Position numbers and translations under genes: made by a program. From contig CASXXK010000004.1 of assembly GCA_949480205.1 (NCBI GenBank), positions 1 to 51,796 of the forward strand: a stretch of DNA of 51,796 bases, given 5' to 3'. The notes beneath the pieces are model-generated. The model saw only the letters and a program-made list of their open reading frames with translations. It was not told where the DNA came from and ran no database searches. Shown in pieces: positions 37,066 to 46,216 of this stretch. Each line of letters opens with the position of its first letter. Position 1 is the first letter of the stretch. Source of the stretch: an uncultured Candidatus Saccharibacteria bacterium. GTDB lineage: Bacteria > Patescibacteriota > Saccharimonadia > Saccharimonadales > Saccharimonadaceae.

Positions 37066-38115
37066 TTATTTGAGATATTTTTGCATGGCGAGACGTGCAG
37101 AAATCATACCGATAGCCATTCCGACGACAATCATAACGGCGTAAACAGCAATCAACATGTTAGATTCCAAAAGATTCGTAACGGACGAAACATTGATACC
37201 ATAGTTGGTGAGCGGCGGCTCGAGAAAACGAAAACCAACAACAGCGATAGTAGTGGCCAGGACACCCGAGATGACACCGGAAATTTCGGCTTCAACTAGG
37301 AAAGGTCCTCGGATGAAACTGGTGTCAGCGCCAACCAATCGCATCATGTAAATTTCTTCACGACGTGAGAAGATTGCCATGCGGATGGTGTTAAAAATAA
37401 CTAATACTGAGATAACAAGAAAGACCGCTCCAAGAATAAGCCCGCCGTTTTTGGCGATGGTTGCCCAAGAATTGATAGTTTCAATTTCGGCTTGGTTAAC
37501 GGCATAGGTCGGGTCTTTGGTGGCGTCGAGGTTAACGACAAAGAGAGGATCATGATCGACAATATTGCGAACCCCATCAAGATTATTCGGGTCGGTTACT
37601 TTGACCCGCATCGTGGCCTGCATAGCACTTAGCATATGCTGATACATACTTTCATCTTCTAAGGCGGCCAATAGTTCAGCGTTGTCGCTATTTTCGTTAA
37701 TGAAGACTGCGTATTCGTCTTCAGAGGTGGCAATTTCGACGCTCTTGACGTTTGGGTCGGTGCGCATGGTATTTGCCATGGTTTCGAGAGTTTCTCGGTC
37801 GGTGCCAGGAGCGAAGAAAACGGTAATATCGATTTTTTCGCGCATCGTGTCAGCCGTAGCACTAAGAATTAGGCTGGCAAAAACCGTGATCATTAGAATT
37901 ACTAGCGTTACGGTCATAACTAGGGTCGCGGCGATTGATAGCCAAATGTTACGCGTAAAGCTAGCAGTGCCGTATTTGACGATACGGCCGGTTTTGCGCA
38001 TGTGTCCGACACTACTATTCTCAACTAAGGTTTTGAGATGCTCTTTGGTCTCCTTGCGGGAAGGTTTGTGTGCACCACGGTGACCGTTTTCTTCAATGAG
38101 TTTTTTATCGATCAT
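37066..38115 (-). CDS. ftsX: Cell division permease FtsX
   Basis: FtsX topology; FNTIRMAIFSRREEIYMMRLVGA. Confidence 0.92.
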   Translation of the reverse strand: MIDKKLIEENGHRGAHKPSRKETKEHLKTLVENSSVGHMRKTGRIVKYGTASFTRNIWLSIAATLVMTVTLVILMITVFASLILSATADTMREKIDITVFFAPGTDRETLETMANTMRTDPNVKSVEIATSEDEYAVFINENSDNAELLAALEDESMYQHMLSAMQATMRVKVTDPNNLDGVRNIVDHDPLFVVNLDATKDPTYAVNQAEIETINSWATIAKNGGLILGAVFLVISVLVIFNTIRMAIFSRREEIYMMRLVGADTSFIRGPFLVEAEISGVISGVLATTIAVVGFRFLEPPLTNYGINVSSVTNLLESNMLIAVYAVMIVVGMAIGMISARLAMQKYLK

Positions 38116-38131
38116 GTTTGTTAGTTCCCCT

Positions 38132-39220
38132 TTAGATTACGCGTTTGGTTTTAGTTTTGGTGGCACTGGCAGTCGGCTTGCGCTTGGCGACTTGCGTCAT
38201 ACTAGGTGCAGGCTTGAGCTTAACGGTTTGCCCCATGCTAAAATCGCTGAGTTTTGGCGCGGCTTTGAGGGGTCGACTGGCGGCATACCATTGATTGGCT
38301 GCATCACGCTCGAGTTTTTTGGCTGGAGCGGATTTTGCGGTTGTAGCTTTGGTCGGAGTCTTGGCAGCAGGTTTCTTATTTGTGGGGTGAAGAATTTTAA
38401 GGCTTTCTTCAGCGGTGGCCTTACTAATGCGTGAGCTACGAGTACGAGATGTAGTTGGGCGGTTAGGTGTTACTGGGGCAGGCGTACGGATTATCTGTGG
38501 GCGGGGGGCTATAATTGGTGAATTATCGGCGGTATCAAGGCGATAAACTCCATTATACTTTTGATCGTCAACGATCTTGCCGGCTTTGAGGGTTATGACC
38601 CGTTTGCCGAGGTCATTGACAATATTCTCATCGTGCGTAGTGACGAGCAGGGTAGTGCCAAAATCATTAATACGTTTGAGTAAATCGATGATTTCGTGGC
38701 GCGTGAGGACGTCAAGATTACCAGTAGGCTCGTCGGCAATTAGAATTTTAGGTTGGCGGGCAACCGAACGCGCAATTGCCACGCGTTGGCGTTCGCCACC
38801 AGATAGATTGGCCGGGAAACGGCTGGATTTGCTTTCGAGTCCAACCAGGTCCAGGACTTTTGGTACAGTGCGGTTAATTTCGCGGCTACTCATGCCAGCG
38901 ATTTCGAGAGCAAAAGCAACGTTTTCAAAGACGGTGCGCGTAGGTAACAATTTGTAATCTTGAAATACTACACCTAAACGTCGGCGGTAATGTGGGATGT
39001 GGCGTTTTTTAACATAGTCTAGATCGATGCCACCGATGATGATCTTGCCAGAGTCGGGTTGCTCCTCTTTGGTGATCATTTTGATAAGAGTTGATTTGCC
39101 GGCACCAGATTTTCCCACCAGAAAAACAAACTCGTGCGGTTCGATGTGCAACGAAACGTTATCTAGAACTGGTTCTTCGCTGCCCGGGTAGATTTTGGTG
39201 ATACGATCGAGCAATATCAT
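38132..39220 (-). CDS. ftsE: Cell division ATPase FtsE with long basic C-terminal extension
   Basis: GKSGAGKST, LSGGERQRVAIARS, LIADEPTGNLD; adjacent to ftsX. Confidence 0.93.
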   Translation of the reverse strand: MILLDRITKIYPGSEEPVLDNVSLHIEPHEFVFLVGKSGAGKSTLIKMITKEEQPDSGKIIIGGIDLDYVKKRHIPHYRRRLGVVFQDYKLLPTRTVFENVAFALEIAGMSSREINRTVPKVLDLVGLESKSSRFPANLSGGERQRVAIARSVARQPKILIADEPTGNLDVLTRHEIIDLLKRINDFGTTLLVTTHDENIVNDLGKRVITLKAGKIVDDQKYNGVYRLDTADNSPIIAPRPQIIRTPAPVTPNRPTTSRTRSSRISKATAEESLKILHPTNKKPAAKTPTKATTAKSAPAKKLERDAANQWYAASRPLKAAPKLSDFSMGQTVKLKPAPSMTQVAKRKPTASATKTKTKRVI

Positions 39221-39258
39221 ATTTATATGATAGCATAAGCACCATAAAAATACCAGTC

Positions 39259-40341
39259 TTACATTTCCAGATAGGCATCGATAAAATCGTCGATTTTGCC
39301 ATCTAATACGGCGTCGGGATCTTTGCTTTCGTGTTTTGTGCGGGTGTCTTTAACGAGTTTATAGGGTTGCAAAACATAGTTGCGGATTTGTTGTCCCCAT
39401 TTGGCGGATTCGCCGGCGCGCAGTTTGTCCAGGCTTTCAGTGTGTTGTTCAAGTTGGAGTTGTACCAGTTTGCCGCGGAGGATTTCCATAGCTTTTTCTT
39501 TGTTTTGGAGTTGAGAACGCTCGTTTTGAATGGCGACGACGGTGTTTGTGGGTAGGTGCGTGATACGCACGGCGGAATTGGTAGTGTTGACGGATTGACC
39601 ACCGTGACCGCCAGAATGGTAAACATCAATACGTAGGTCTTTGTCGTCAATTTTAATATCAGTGTCAGCTTTAATAACTGGCAGAATTTCTACGAGTGCA
39701 AAAGAAGTCTGACGCAAATTGTCGGCATTAAAGGGCGAAAGCCGCACTAGGCGGTGTACACCATGTTCACTCTTGAGGTGACCATAAACATCGGTGCCAG
39801 AAAGCTCATAAACAGCAGTTTTGATTCCGGCTTCTTCGCCAGTAGTACGCTCAAGGCAAGTGGCTTTGAGATTGTGTTTTTCGGCGTAGCGTAAATACAT
39901 GCGTTCCAGCATTCCAGCCCAATCCATAGCTTCAGTGCCGCCGACACCGGCGGTAATACGTAAAATAGCATCATTATGGTCGTATTTGCCAGTAAAACGT
40001 AGTGCTTTCTTAAGCTCCTGAAGTTGTTGTTCTAGCAGATTAACTTGTTCGGTGAGCTCGTCGACAAGACCGGTGTCGCCGAGTTCCAATAATTCACCCA
40101 AGTCGTTGATTTGAGCTTTTAGGACTTGCCAGGGGTGAACTTCGTCGTTAAGGCGAGCAAGCTCGGTATTCTTGTCGCGTGCATTGTCGGGATTGAGCCA
40201 AATTTCTGGTTCGGCTACGGCTTGCTCAAGTTCTGAAATTCGAACGATTTTTGTATCTAAATTTAATTTAGACCATGCGACGTTGAGATCATCGTATAAT
40301 TGTTGGAGTTTTTTGGAATTGGAATCTTTACTTTCGGCCAT
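39259..40341 (-). CDS. prfB: Peptide chain release factor 2
   Basis: GGHGGQSVN and SPF motifs; no in-frame stop. Confidence 0.93.
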   Translation of the reverse strand: MAESKDSNSKKLQQLYDDLNVAWSKLNLDTKIVRISELEQAVAEPEIWLNPDNARDKNTELARLNDEVHPWQVLKAQINDLGELLELGDTGLVDELTEQVNLLEQQLQELKKALRFTGKYDHNDAILRITAGVGGTEAMDWAGMLERMYLRYAEKHNLKATCLERTTGEEAGIKTAVYELSGTDVYGHLKSEHGVHRLVRLSPFNADNLRQTSFALVEILPVIKADTDIKIDDKDLRIDVYHSGGHGGQSVNTTNSAVRITHLPTNTVVAIQNERSQLQNKEKAMEILRGKLVQLQLEQHTESLDKLRAGESAKWGQQIRNYVLQPYKLVKDTRTKHESKDPDAVLDGKIDDFIDAYLEM

Positions 40342-40342
40342 A

Positions 40343-41590
40343 TTATAATTTTCTCACAATTTCTTGAAACTGGGCACCCCGATCGTAAACATTTTCGAAC
40401 ATATCAAAGCTAGCAGCCGCTGGGGACATCAAAACAATGGTAGGAGTGCTGGAATTTTGGGTTTTGATATTCTCGGCTGAATTTTGGGCAGACTGCACAG
40501 CTTTGGTCAGACTTTCGACGAGTTGGAACTGTGCATCGTTAGGCGATAAGAGTTGAGTAATTGCATGTCCGCTTTCCCCCATAAGAATGGTCTTGACGGT
40601 ATACTTTTGCGCTAATTTTATGATTTTTGATAGATCGGCATTGGCAGTTTTATCGCGTCCGCCAGCAATGAGTATGATTTGGCTGCCAGGAAAAGCTCTG
40701 AGTGCCACTTCAAGTGAGGCGACATTGGTGCAGAAGTTGTCGTCGTAATATTTAATACCGTTAATTTCGCGCAAAAACTGCAGACGGTGTGGTAGACCTT
40801 GAAAATTTTGCAGTGTAGCCTTGATGATGTCGGAATTTTGTATAAGAAATTCATCTAAACTTTGCTTGCGGTAAGTCGCGACTGCGTTTAGTGCGGCTTC
40901 GGCGTTTTCGCGATTGTGCTGACCAGGGATATTGAGACTATTTAGGATGCTATCCAAGGTAGAACGGTTTTGGGTGGTAGGATACGGAATTTTGGTGCCA
41001 CGAGATTCCTCAGCAATTTTGCTAGAGTCAGCATTATTTTGATTGTAAATGCAGAAATCTTGGGGAGTTTGATGCTTGGCAATGTTAGCTTTGGCGGCGA
41101 CGTAATCAGCGTAATCTTTATGTACATTTAGGTGGTCTGGCTCAATACCTAGTACGATGGCGATGTGTGGCGATTGCGTCAGATCCCATAGTTGAAAGCT
41201 GCTCATTTCGTAAACCACGACGTCGTTAGCTTGGATTTGATCCAAAATATCAAGCGCGGGGTTGCCAATATTCCCTACTAGCCAGACTTTTTGTCCTAGG
41301 GTCTCAAATATTGCGGTGATGATGGAGCACGTGGTGCCTTTGCCTTTGGTGCCAGTGACACCAATAATTGGGCATGGACAATGCGCAAAGAAATATTGCG
41401 TCATACTAGACCAGCCTGGTTGTGGTTGGAGACTGGGGCTTCGTAAGACTAAGTCAAAGTCAGAGAAGTCTTCCTTAGAAATTGAATCAGGTGTAAAGTT
41501 GTCGAAGATTCTAATGTCGTGATTTTGGTTTTGAAAATAAGACTCGGCACTTTTGCCCTCCTTGCCGTATCCGAGGATTGCGATTTTCAT
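40343..41590 (-). CDS. murD: UDP-N-acetylmuramoylalanine--D-glutamate ligase
   Basis: GVTGTKGKGTT, EMSSFQLWD, GGRDK. Confidence 0.92.
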   Translation of the reverse strand: MKIAILGYGKEGKSAESYFQNQNHDIRIFDNFTPDSISKEDFSDFDLVLRSPSLQPQPGWSSMTQYFFAHCPCPIIGVTGTKGKGTTCSIITAIFETLGQKVWLVGNIGNPALDILDQIQANDVVVYEMSSFQLWDLTQSPHIAIVLGIEPDHLNVHKDYADYVAAKANIAKHQTPQDFCIYNQNNADSSKIAEESRGTKIPYPTTQNRSTLDSILNSLNIPGQHNRENAEAALNAVATYRKQSLDEFLIQNSDIIKATLQNFQGLPHRLQFLREINGIKYYDDNFCTNVASLEVALRAFPGSQIILIAGGRDKTANADLSKIIKLAQKYTVKTILMGESGHAITQLLSPNDAQFQLVESLTKAVQSAQNSAENIKTQNSSTPTIVLMSPAAASFDMFENVYDRGAQFQEIVRKL

Positions 41591-41631
41591 AAGTCTCCTT
41601 TTGGTTAAATTCTATTATACCACATCCTCTA

Positions 41632-41660
41632 CATGTCACATAACGCAGTTATGTGACATG
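41632..41660. repeat. Perfect 13-bp stem-loop
   Basis: CATGTCACATAAC-gca-GTTATGTGACATG. Confidence 0.85.
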
Positions 41661-41672
41661 GCGTCGATTCGG

Positions 41673-41704
41673 AAGAACTAAGCAAAGAATTTTGCTTAGT
41701 TCTT
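41673..41704. repeat. Perfect 14-bp stem-loop with 4-nt loop
   Basis: AAGAACTAAGCAAA-gaat-TTTGCTTAGTTCTT. Confidence 0.9.
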
Positions 41705-41714
41705 CACGCATCTC

Positions 41715-41918
41715 CTATATGTCTAATACAGTACTAAGGCAGCGGAGGGGGAAACCGTAGTAACGATAACTGGCGTGTGATGGGTAGACATCACTATCGT
41801 GAAATCCGAGATAGTAAGCGGCAGTAATGTCAGAATATGACCTTGATGGCCACCAGTAACCGACAACACCAGCGTCACGCCACACACCTTCGACCAGACG
41901 AAGAAACCCGCTGCGCAC
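41715..41918 (-). pseudogene. C-terminal C-type-lectin/FISUMP-like variable cassette (N-terminally truncated)
   Basis: VVGYWWPSRSYSDITAAYYLGFHDSDVYPSHASYRYYGFPLRCLSTVLDI; homologous to the inverted neighbour. Confidence 0.65.
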
Positions 41919-41947
41919 GAGACTAGATTACTTCGTGCGCAGCGGGT
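41906..41947. repeat. Inner inverted repeat between the two cassettes
   Basis: ACCCGCTGCGCACGA-N12-TCGTGCGCAGCGGGT, perfect 15 bp. Confidence 0.9.
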
Positions 41948-42159
41948 ATATTGATTTGAATGAAACCACTAAAGCTTTGAGGTACACTGGTCAATATGGC
42001 TACGATTGGTCGTCACGGGCTGACGCTTATGTTTCTGACATTTCGGCTACTGCCTATCGTCTTAACTTTAATGCTAATATCGTCAATCCGTCAGCTGGAC
42101 CGAACAACCGCTACTTTGGTTTCCTCCTCCGCTGCCTTAGTACTATATTAGACATGTAG
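41935..42159 (+). pseudogene. C-terminal C-type-lectin/FISUMP-like variable cassette (N-terminally truncated)
   Basis: GQYGYDWSSRADAYVSDISATAYRLNFNANIVNPSAGPNNRYFGFLLRCLSTILDM. Confidence 0.65.
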
Positions 42160-43428
42160 AGACTGTAATTGCTCGGCAAGTTCATTAATTATGGCTTTCT
42201 CAACTGAACTCACAGCCACAAGCGCGCTGAGGTTAGTAGAGATGAATTCGCGAGCAAGACTAACAATGCTTTCTTTAGTGATTTCGCGAATAAGAGTCGG
42301 CGTGCGGTCATATCTTTCTAGGGTGCCATTGACGAAATAGTTGTCGGCGTAGTAATCAGAGATTTGATTGACGGTTTGAGCACCCATTTGATAGCGACCA
42401 GTAGCGTAAGATTTAGCCGCATCAATGTCGCCATCTTTAATATTCCCGTCAAGAATTTTTTGCAATTCGCGATGAATCAACTCAAAGAGCTTGAGCGCGC
42501 TTTCAGCATTAACTTCGCCGTCAAAATCCCAGGAGGTATTGTGCCAACCATTATTAATATCGCTACCCATACCATAGACCAACCCATTTTTGCGCGCTTG
42601 GCCGAAAATGCGGCTATTCATTGTGCCGTTTAGGATATGATTAAGGCAGCTCATGGCATAAACTTCGGTGGGTTTGAGTTTGCGCGGAACTGCCCAGGAA
42701 AAGCCAAAAGTGATATTGGTGGCGTCTTTACGCCGGATGAGTACTGGAGTAGCAGAACGAAGCTCGTCATTAGGAATCTCGAAACGTTCGCCGGGTTTGA
42801 GCCCCCAACTGTTGAGTGCTTTGATGATTTTGTGTTTGCGGTGACGTAGATTTCCGGCAATAATGAAGCGCATGTTGTGCGCAGTGTGAGTCCGACGATA
42901 ATGTTCACGAATATCCTTAAGTTCGATATTCCCAATTGTTTTGAGGCGTTCAGCCAAGACTGGAACTTGCTCTCCCATGGCTTGCTGCAGTCTGGGCCAG
43001 AGTAGGCGGCCATAATCGTTCATGTAACCCGTAAGTTCAGCTTTGACATTTCCCTTTTCGCTTTGCAGCTCTTCGTCGTTAAATTTGGGTTGAGTAATAG
43101 CAACTTGTTGTAATTCTAAAATACGATCCCATTCAAAATCAGCACATTCGCTTTCGTAGCAAACTGAAAAGTCGGAGGTCCAGGCGTTATGATAGGCGCC
43201 GTTTTTGGTAAAGTCAGCTTCGTAAGCTTGCTCGCTACTATATTTGGCATTAGCACCAAAGGCGAGATGTTCTACAATGTGGGCAATTTCATAAACTTCG
43301 GGGTTTTTGGCATAGCGCATGCCGGCGCGAAACTGGAATTTCGTGTTCATAACGCTAGCGTCGGGGACGTCAATCAAAAGTCCCTTGGCACCCGAAGCTA
43401 AGATAATCTCTTCGGCGGAGTGTTTTAT
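42148..43428 (-). CDS. M16 family metallopeptidase (start codon uncertain)
   Basis: HIVEHLAFGAN inverted zinc motif; reading frame continues upstream of the ORF-track start to ATA at 43426-43428. Confidence 0.8.
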   Translation of the reverse strand: MKHSAEEIILASGAKGLLIDVPDASVMNTKFQFRAGMRYAKNPEVYEIAHIVEHLAFGANAKYSSEQAYEADFTKNGAYHNAWTSDFSVCYESECADFEWDRILELQQVAITQPKFNDEELQSEKGNVKAELTGYMNDYGRLLWPRLQQAMGEQVPVLAERLKTIGNIELKDIREHYRRTHTAHNMRFIIAGNLRHRKHKIIKALNSWGLKPGERFEIPNDELRSATPVLIRRKDATNITFGFSWAVPRKLKPTEVYAMSCLNHILNGTMNSRIFGQARKNGLVYGMGSDINNGWHNTSWDFDGEVNAESALKLFELIHRELQKILDGNIKDGDIDAAKSYATGRYQMGAQTVNQISDYYADNYFVNGTLERYDRTPTLIREITKESIVSLAREFISTNLSALVAVSSVEKAIINELAEQLQSLHV

Positions 43429-46172
43429 CGCTGTTTCCCTTTCTTTCTGTTTTGACGCTGCTTTTTCTTGTTCTTGCGAGCCACGTTGCGTTGATGATTG
43501 GCGCCACTGGCGATATTGGTAGCAGCTTTTTCAACGCCGTCCTTAAATTCTTTATCAAGATTCTTTTCTCCAGCAGAGACTTCGTTGACGCCCTTTTCTG
43601 TGGCAGTCTCAGCCATTTTAGTAAGTTCAGTGTCGTATTCTTGCCCATCGGTCACGCCTTCACTATGCGCCTCTTGTGGAGTGATACTGAGAAGGATGCG
43701 TAGAACCTCCTCGCGCAAATTCTTTTCGAGACCGTCAAATAGCTTTTGCGATTCGCTGCGATATTCTACTAAAGGATCACGTTGACCAATACTACGCCAG
43801 TGAATTCCCTCACGTAAATGTTGCATATTTTCAAGATGCTGCATCCAAAGCATGTCGAGTACTTTGAGGTAAACTTCACGCTCAATTTTGCGCATGACTT
43901 CTGGAGTGAATTTTTCTTCCTGAGCAGCGTACTGTTTTTCTAGTTCAGCTAATGCGGCTTTGTAACGATCTTGCTCTTTGCGCATTTTGCCGATTTTGTC
44001 GACTAACTCAGGGTTGAAGTCAAAAACGGCTGCAAAGTCTTCATTGAATTTCTTGTTTACTCGGGAACTATCTTTAGTCAAATCTTCGATGGCGGTTTTC
44101 ATCAAGCGTTTAATCTCATCATGGATGTCGGCACCATTAAGAATTTTGCGGCGCATGCCATAAACCACTTTACGGTGGCGATTGATAACATTGTCATATT
44201 GTACAACGTTCTTACGTGAATCAAAGTTGAAACCTTCAATACGTTTTTGTGCAGATTCAAGGGTTTTGGTGATCATGCGGTTTTGCAATGGCGCATCTGG
44301 TCCTTCAATGCTTTCTAGACGTGACATTAGCATAGCAATACGGTCGCCCTGGAAAATGCGCATCAGGTCGTCTTCGCAGCTGACGAAGAATTGAGTTGTG
44401 CCAGGATCACCTTGGCGACCGCCACGGCCACGAAGCTGGTTGTCTACTCGGCGACTATCGTGGCGTTCTGAACCAATTACAACTAAGCCACCCAATTCCT
44501 TAACGCCTTCGCCAAGCTTAATATCAGTACCACGTCCAGCGAGGTTAGTGGCAAGAGTAACAGCGCCTTTTTCGCCGGCTTTAGCGACGATGGCAGCTTC
44601 ACGCTCATTATTTTTGGCGTTAAGCAGTTCATACTTAATGCCCTGGCTATCAAGATACTTAGCAATCAACTCATTTTTAGCAATACTAGCTGATCCAACC
44701 AGGACTGGTTGACCACGATCATGATATTTCTTGATTTCGGCGGCAATTGCTTTGAGCTTAGCGGCTTCAGTGCGATAGATTAAATCATCTTTATCGACGC
44801 GTTGAATTGGTTTGTTGGGTGGAATTTGGATAACATCAAGAGCATAAATTTGTTGAAATTCCTCAGCTTCAGTGAAAGCTGTACCAGTCATGCCGGACAA
44901 CTTATTGTAGAGACGGAAGAAATTTTGGAAAGAAATCGTGGCAAGAGTCATAGATTCTTGCTTGACGGCGACACCTTCTTTGGCCTCAATGGCTTGGTGG
45001 AGTCCTTCGTTGTACCTTCTGCCCTGCATTAAGCGACCAGTGTGTTCGTCCACGATGACAACATCGCCGCTGTTGGTGACCACGTAATCTTTATCACGCT
45101 GGAATACCACCTGTGCACGTAGAGCCTGCTCAAGATGATAAACTAGGCGCGTGTGTTTGGTGGAATAGAGGTTTTTGACGCCAAGTAAATCTTGGACTTT
45201 TTCAACGCCTTTGTCGGTCAGGGTGACACTCCGGCGTTTTTCGTCAAAAACGTAATCTTCGGGAGTTAACTGAGCGGTGACCTTAGCAAATTGATAATAG
45301 GCGTCAGGATTATCGCCGGCTGGGGCAGAGATAATGAGTGGGGTGCGAGCTTCGTCAATCAAAATTGAGTCAACTTCATCCACGATGGCAAAATTTAGTT
45401 CGCGTTGGCGAAGATACTGCGGCTCGCTGACCATGTTGTCGCGTAGGTAGTCAAAACCAAATTCATTATTAGTGCCATAAGTAACATCAGCTGCATAAGC
45501 TTCCTTGCGGGTGGCGGGCTTTAGATGGCGGAAACGTTCGTCTTCATGTTCTTCATTTTCGTATTCCGGATCGTAGACGTAGGATGCCTGGTTGACAATT
45601 ACACCAACACTAATGCCTAAGAAATGGTAAACTGGGGCGTTCCAGCCGGCGTCGCGTTGAGCGAGATAATCGTTAACCGTAACAATATGCACGCCTTTGC
45701 CGGTGAGCGCATTAAGATAAGCTGGAAGCATAGCAACAAGCGTTTTGCCTTCACCGGTCTTCATCTCGGCTACGCAGCCTTCGTGCAAGACCATACCACC
45801 AATCAACTGCACATCGTAAGGGCGCATGCCGAGTTTACGTTTGGCGGCTTCACGTGCGACTGCAAAAGCGTCTACCAAGATGCCATCAAGTGCTTTCTGA
45901 TCCGCATTATTACCGATTTTTTCTTTGAAAACCGTAGTTTGTCGAGCGAGCTCCTCATCGGACATGGCTTCATATTTGGGTTCAAGCTTGCCAATTTCCA
46001 AAGCTTTTTTGTACATGCGCTTAAGAATTTTCTTCTGTGCGTCACCAAAAACACTTTGCAAGAATTTAGTTAAAGCCGTACGGTCAGCCAATTTGTCGGT
46101 TGGCTGCTTCTCTTTTGGAGTTTTTACGGATTTTTTCGCAATTTTTGGCAATTTTTTGCCCTTTTCGGCCAT
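43425..46172 (-). CDS. secA: Preprotein translocase SecA
   Basis: GEGKTLVAMLPAYLNAL, VDEVDSILIDEARTPLIIS, NLAGRGTDI. Confidence 0.97.
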   Translation of the reverse strand: MAEKGKKLPKIAKKSVKTPKEKQPTDKLADRTALTKFLQSVFGDAQKKILKRMYKKALEIGKLEPKYEAMSDEELARQTTVFKEKIGNNADQKALDGILVDAFAVAREAAKRKLGMRPYDVQLIGGMVLHEGCVAEMKTGEGKTLVAMLPAYLNALTGKGVHIVTVNDYLAQRDAGWNAPVYHFLGISVGVIVNQASYVYDPEYENEEHEDERFRHLKPATRKEAYAADVTYGTNNEFGFDYLRDNMVSEPQYLRQRELNFAIVDEVDSILIDEARTPLIISAPAGDNPDAYYQFAKVTAQLTPEDYVFDEKRRSVTLTDKGVEKVQDLLGVKNLYSTKHTRLVYHLEQALRAQVVFQRDKDYVVTNSGDVVIVDEHTGRLMQGRRYNEGLHQAIEAKEGVAVKQESMTLATISFQNFFRLYNKLSGMTGTAFTEAEEFQQIYALDVIQIPPNKPIQRVDKDDLIYRTEAAKLKAIAAEIKKYHDRGQPVLVGSASIAKNELIAKYLDSQGIKYELLNAKNNEREAAIVAKAGEKGAVTLATNLAGRGTDIKLGEGVKELGGLVVIGSERHDSRRVDNQLRGRGGRQGDPGTTQFFVSCEDDLMRIFQGDRIAMLMSRLESIEGPDAPLQNRMITKTLESAQKRIEGFNFDSRKNVVQYDNVINRHRKVVYGMRRKILNGADIHDEIKRLMKTAIEDLTKDSSRVNKKFNEDFAAVFDFNPELVDKIGKMRKEQDRYKAALAELEKQYAAQEEKFTPEVMRKIEREVYLKVLDMLWMQHLENMQHLREGIHWRSIGQRDPLVEYRSESQKLFDGLEKNLREEVLRILLSITPQEAHSEGVTDGQEYDTELTKMAETATEKGVNEVSAGEKNLDKEFKDGVEKAATNIASGANHQRNVARKNKKKQRQNRKKGKQR

Positions 46173-46216
46173 ATGAATCTCCTGGGTTCTCTAGAATTTA
46201 CTTCTTCAATTATACT

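Noticed and set aside
39259-40341. Programmed +1 frameshift in prfB
   Set aside because: The RF2 ORF is continuous with no internal TGA and no in-frame shift site.
41600-42200. Complete diversity-generating retroelement in the window
   Set aside because: No reverse transcriptase, accessory protein or template repeat is visible here; only target-like cassettes.
41600-42200. Integron attC sites
   Set aside because: The hairpins do not show the GTTRRRY/RYYYAAC core arrangement and no integrase is present.
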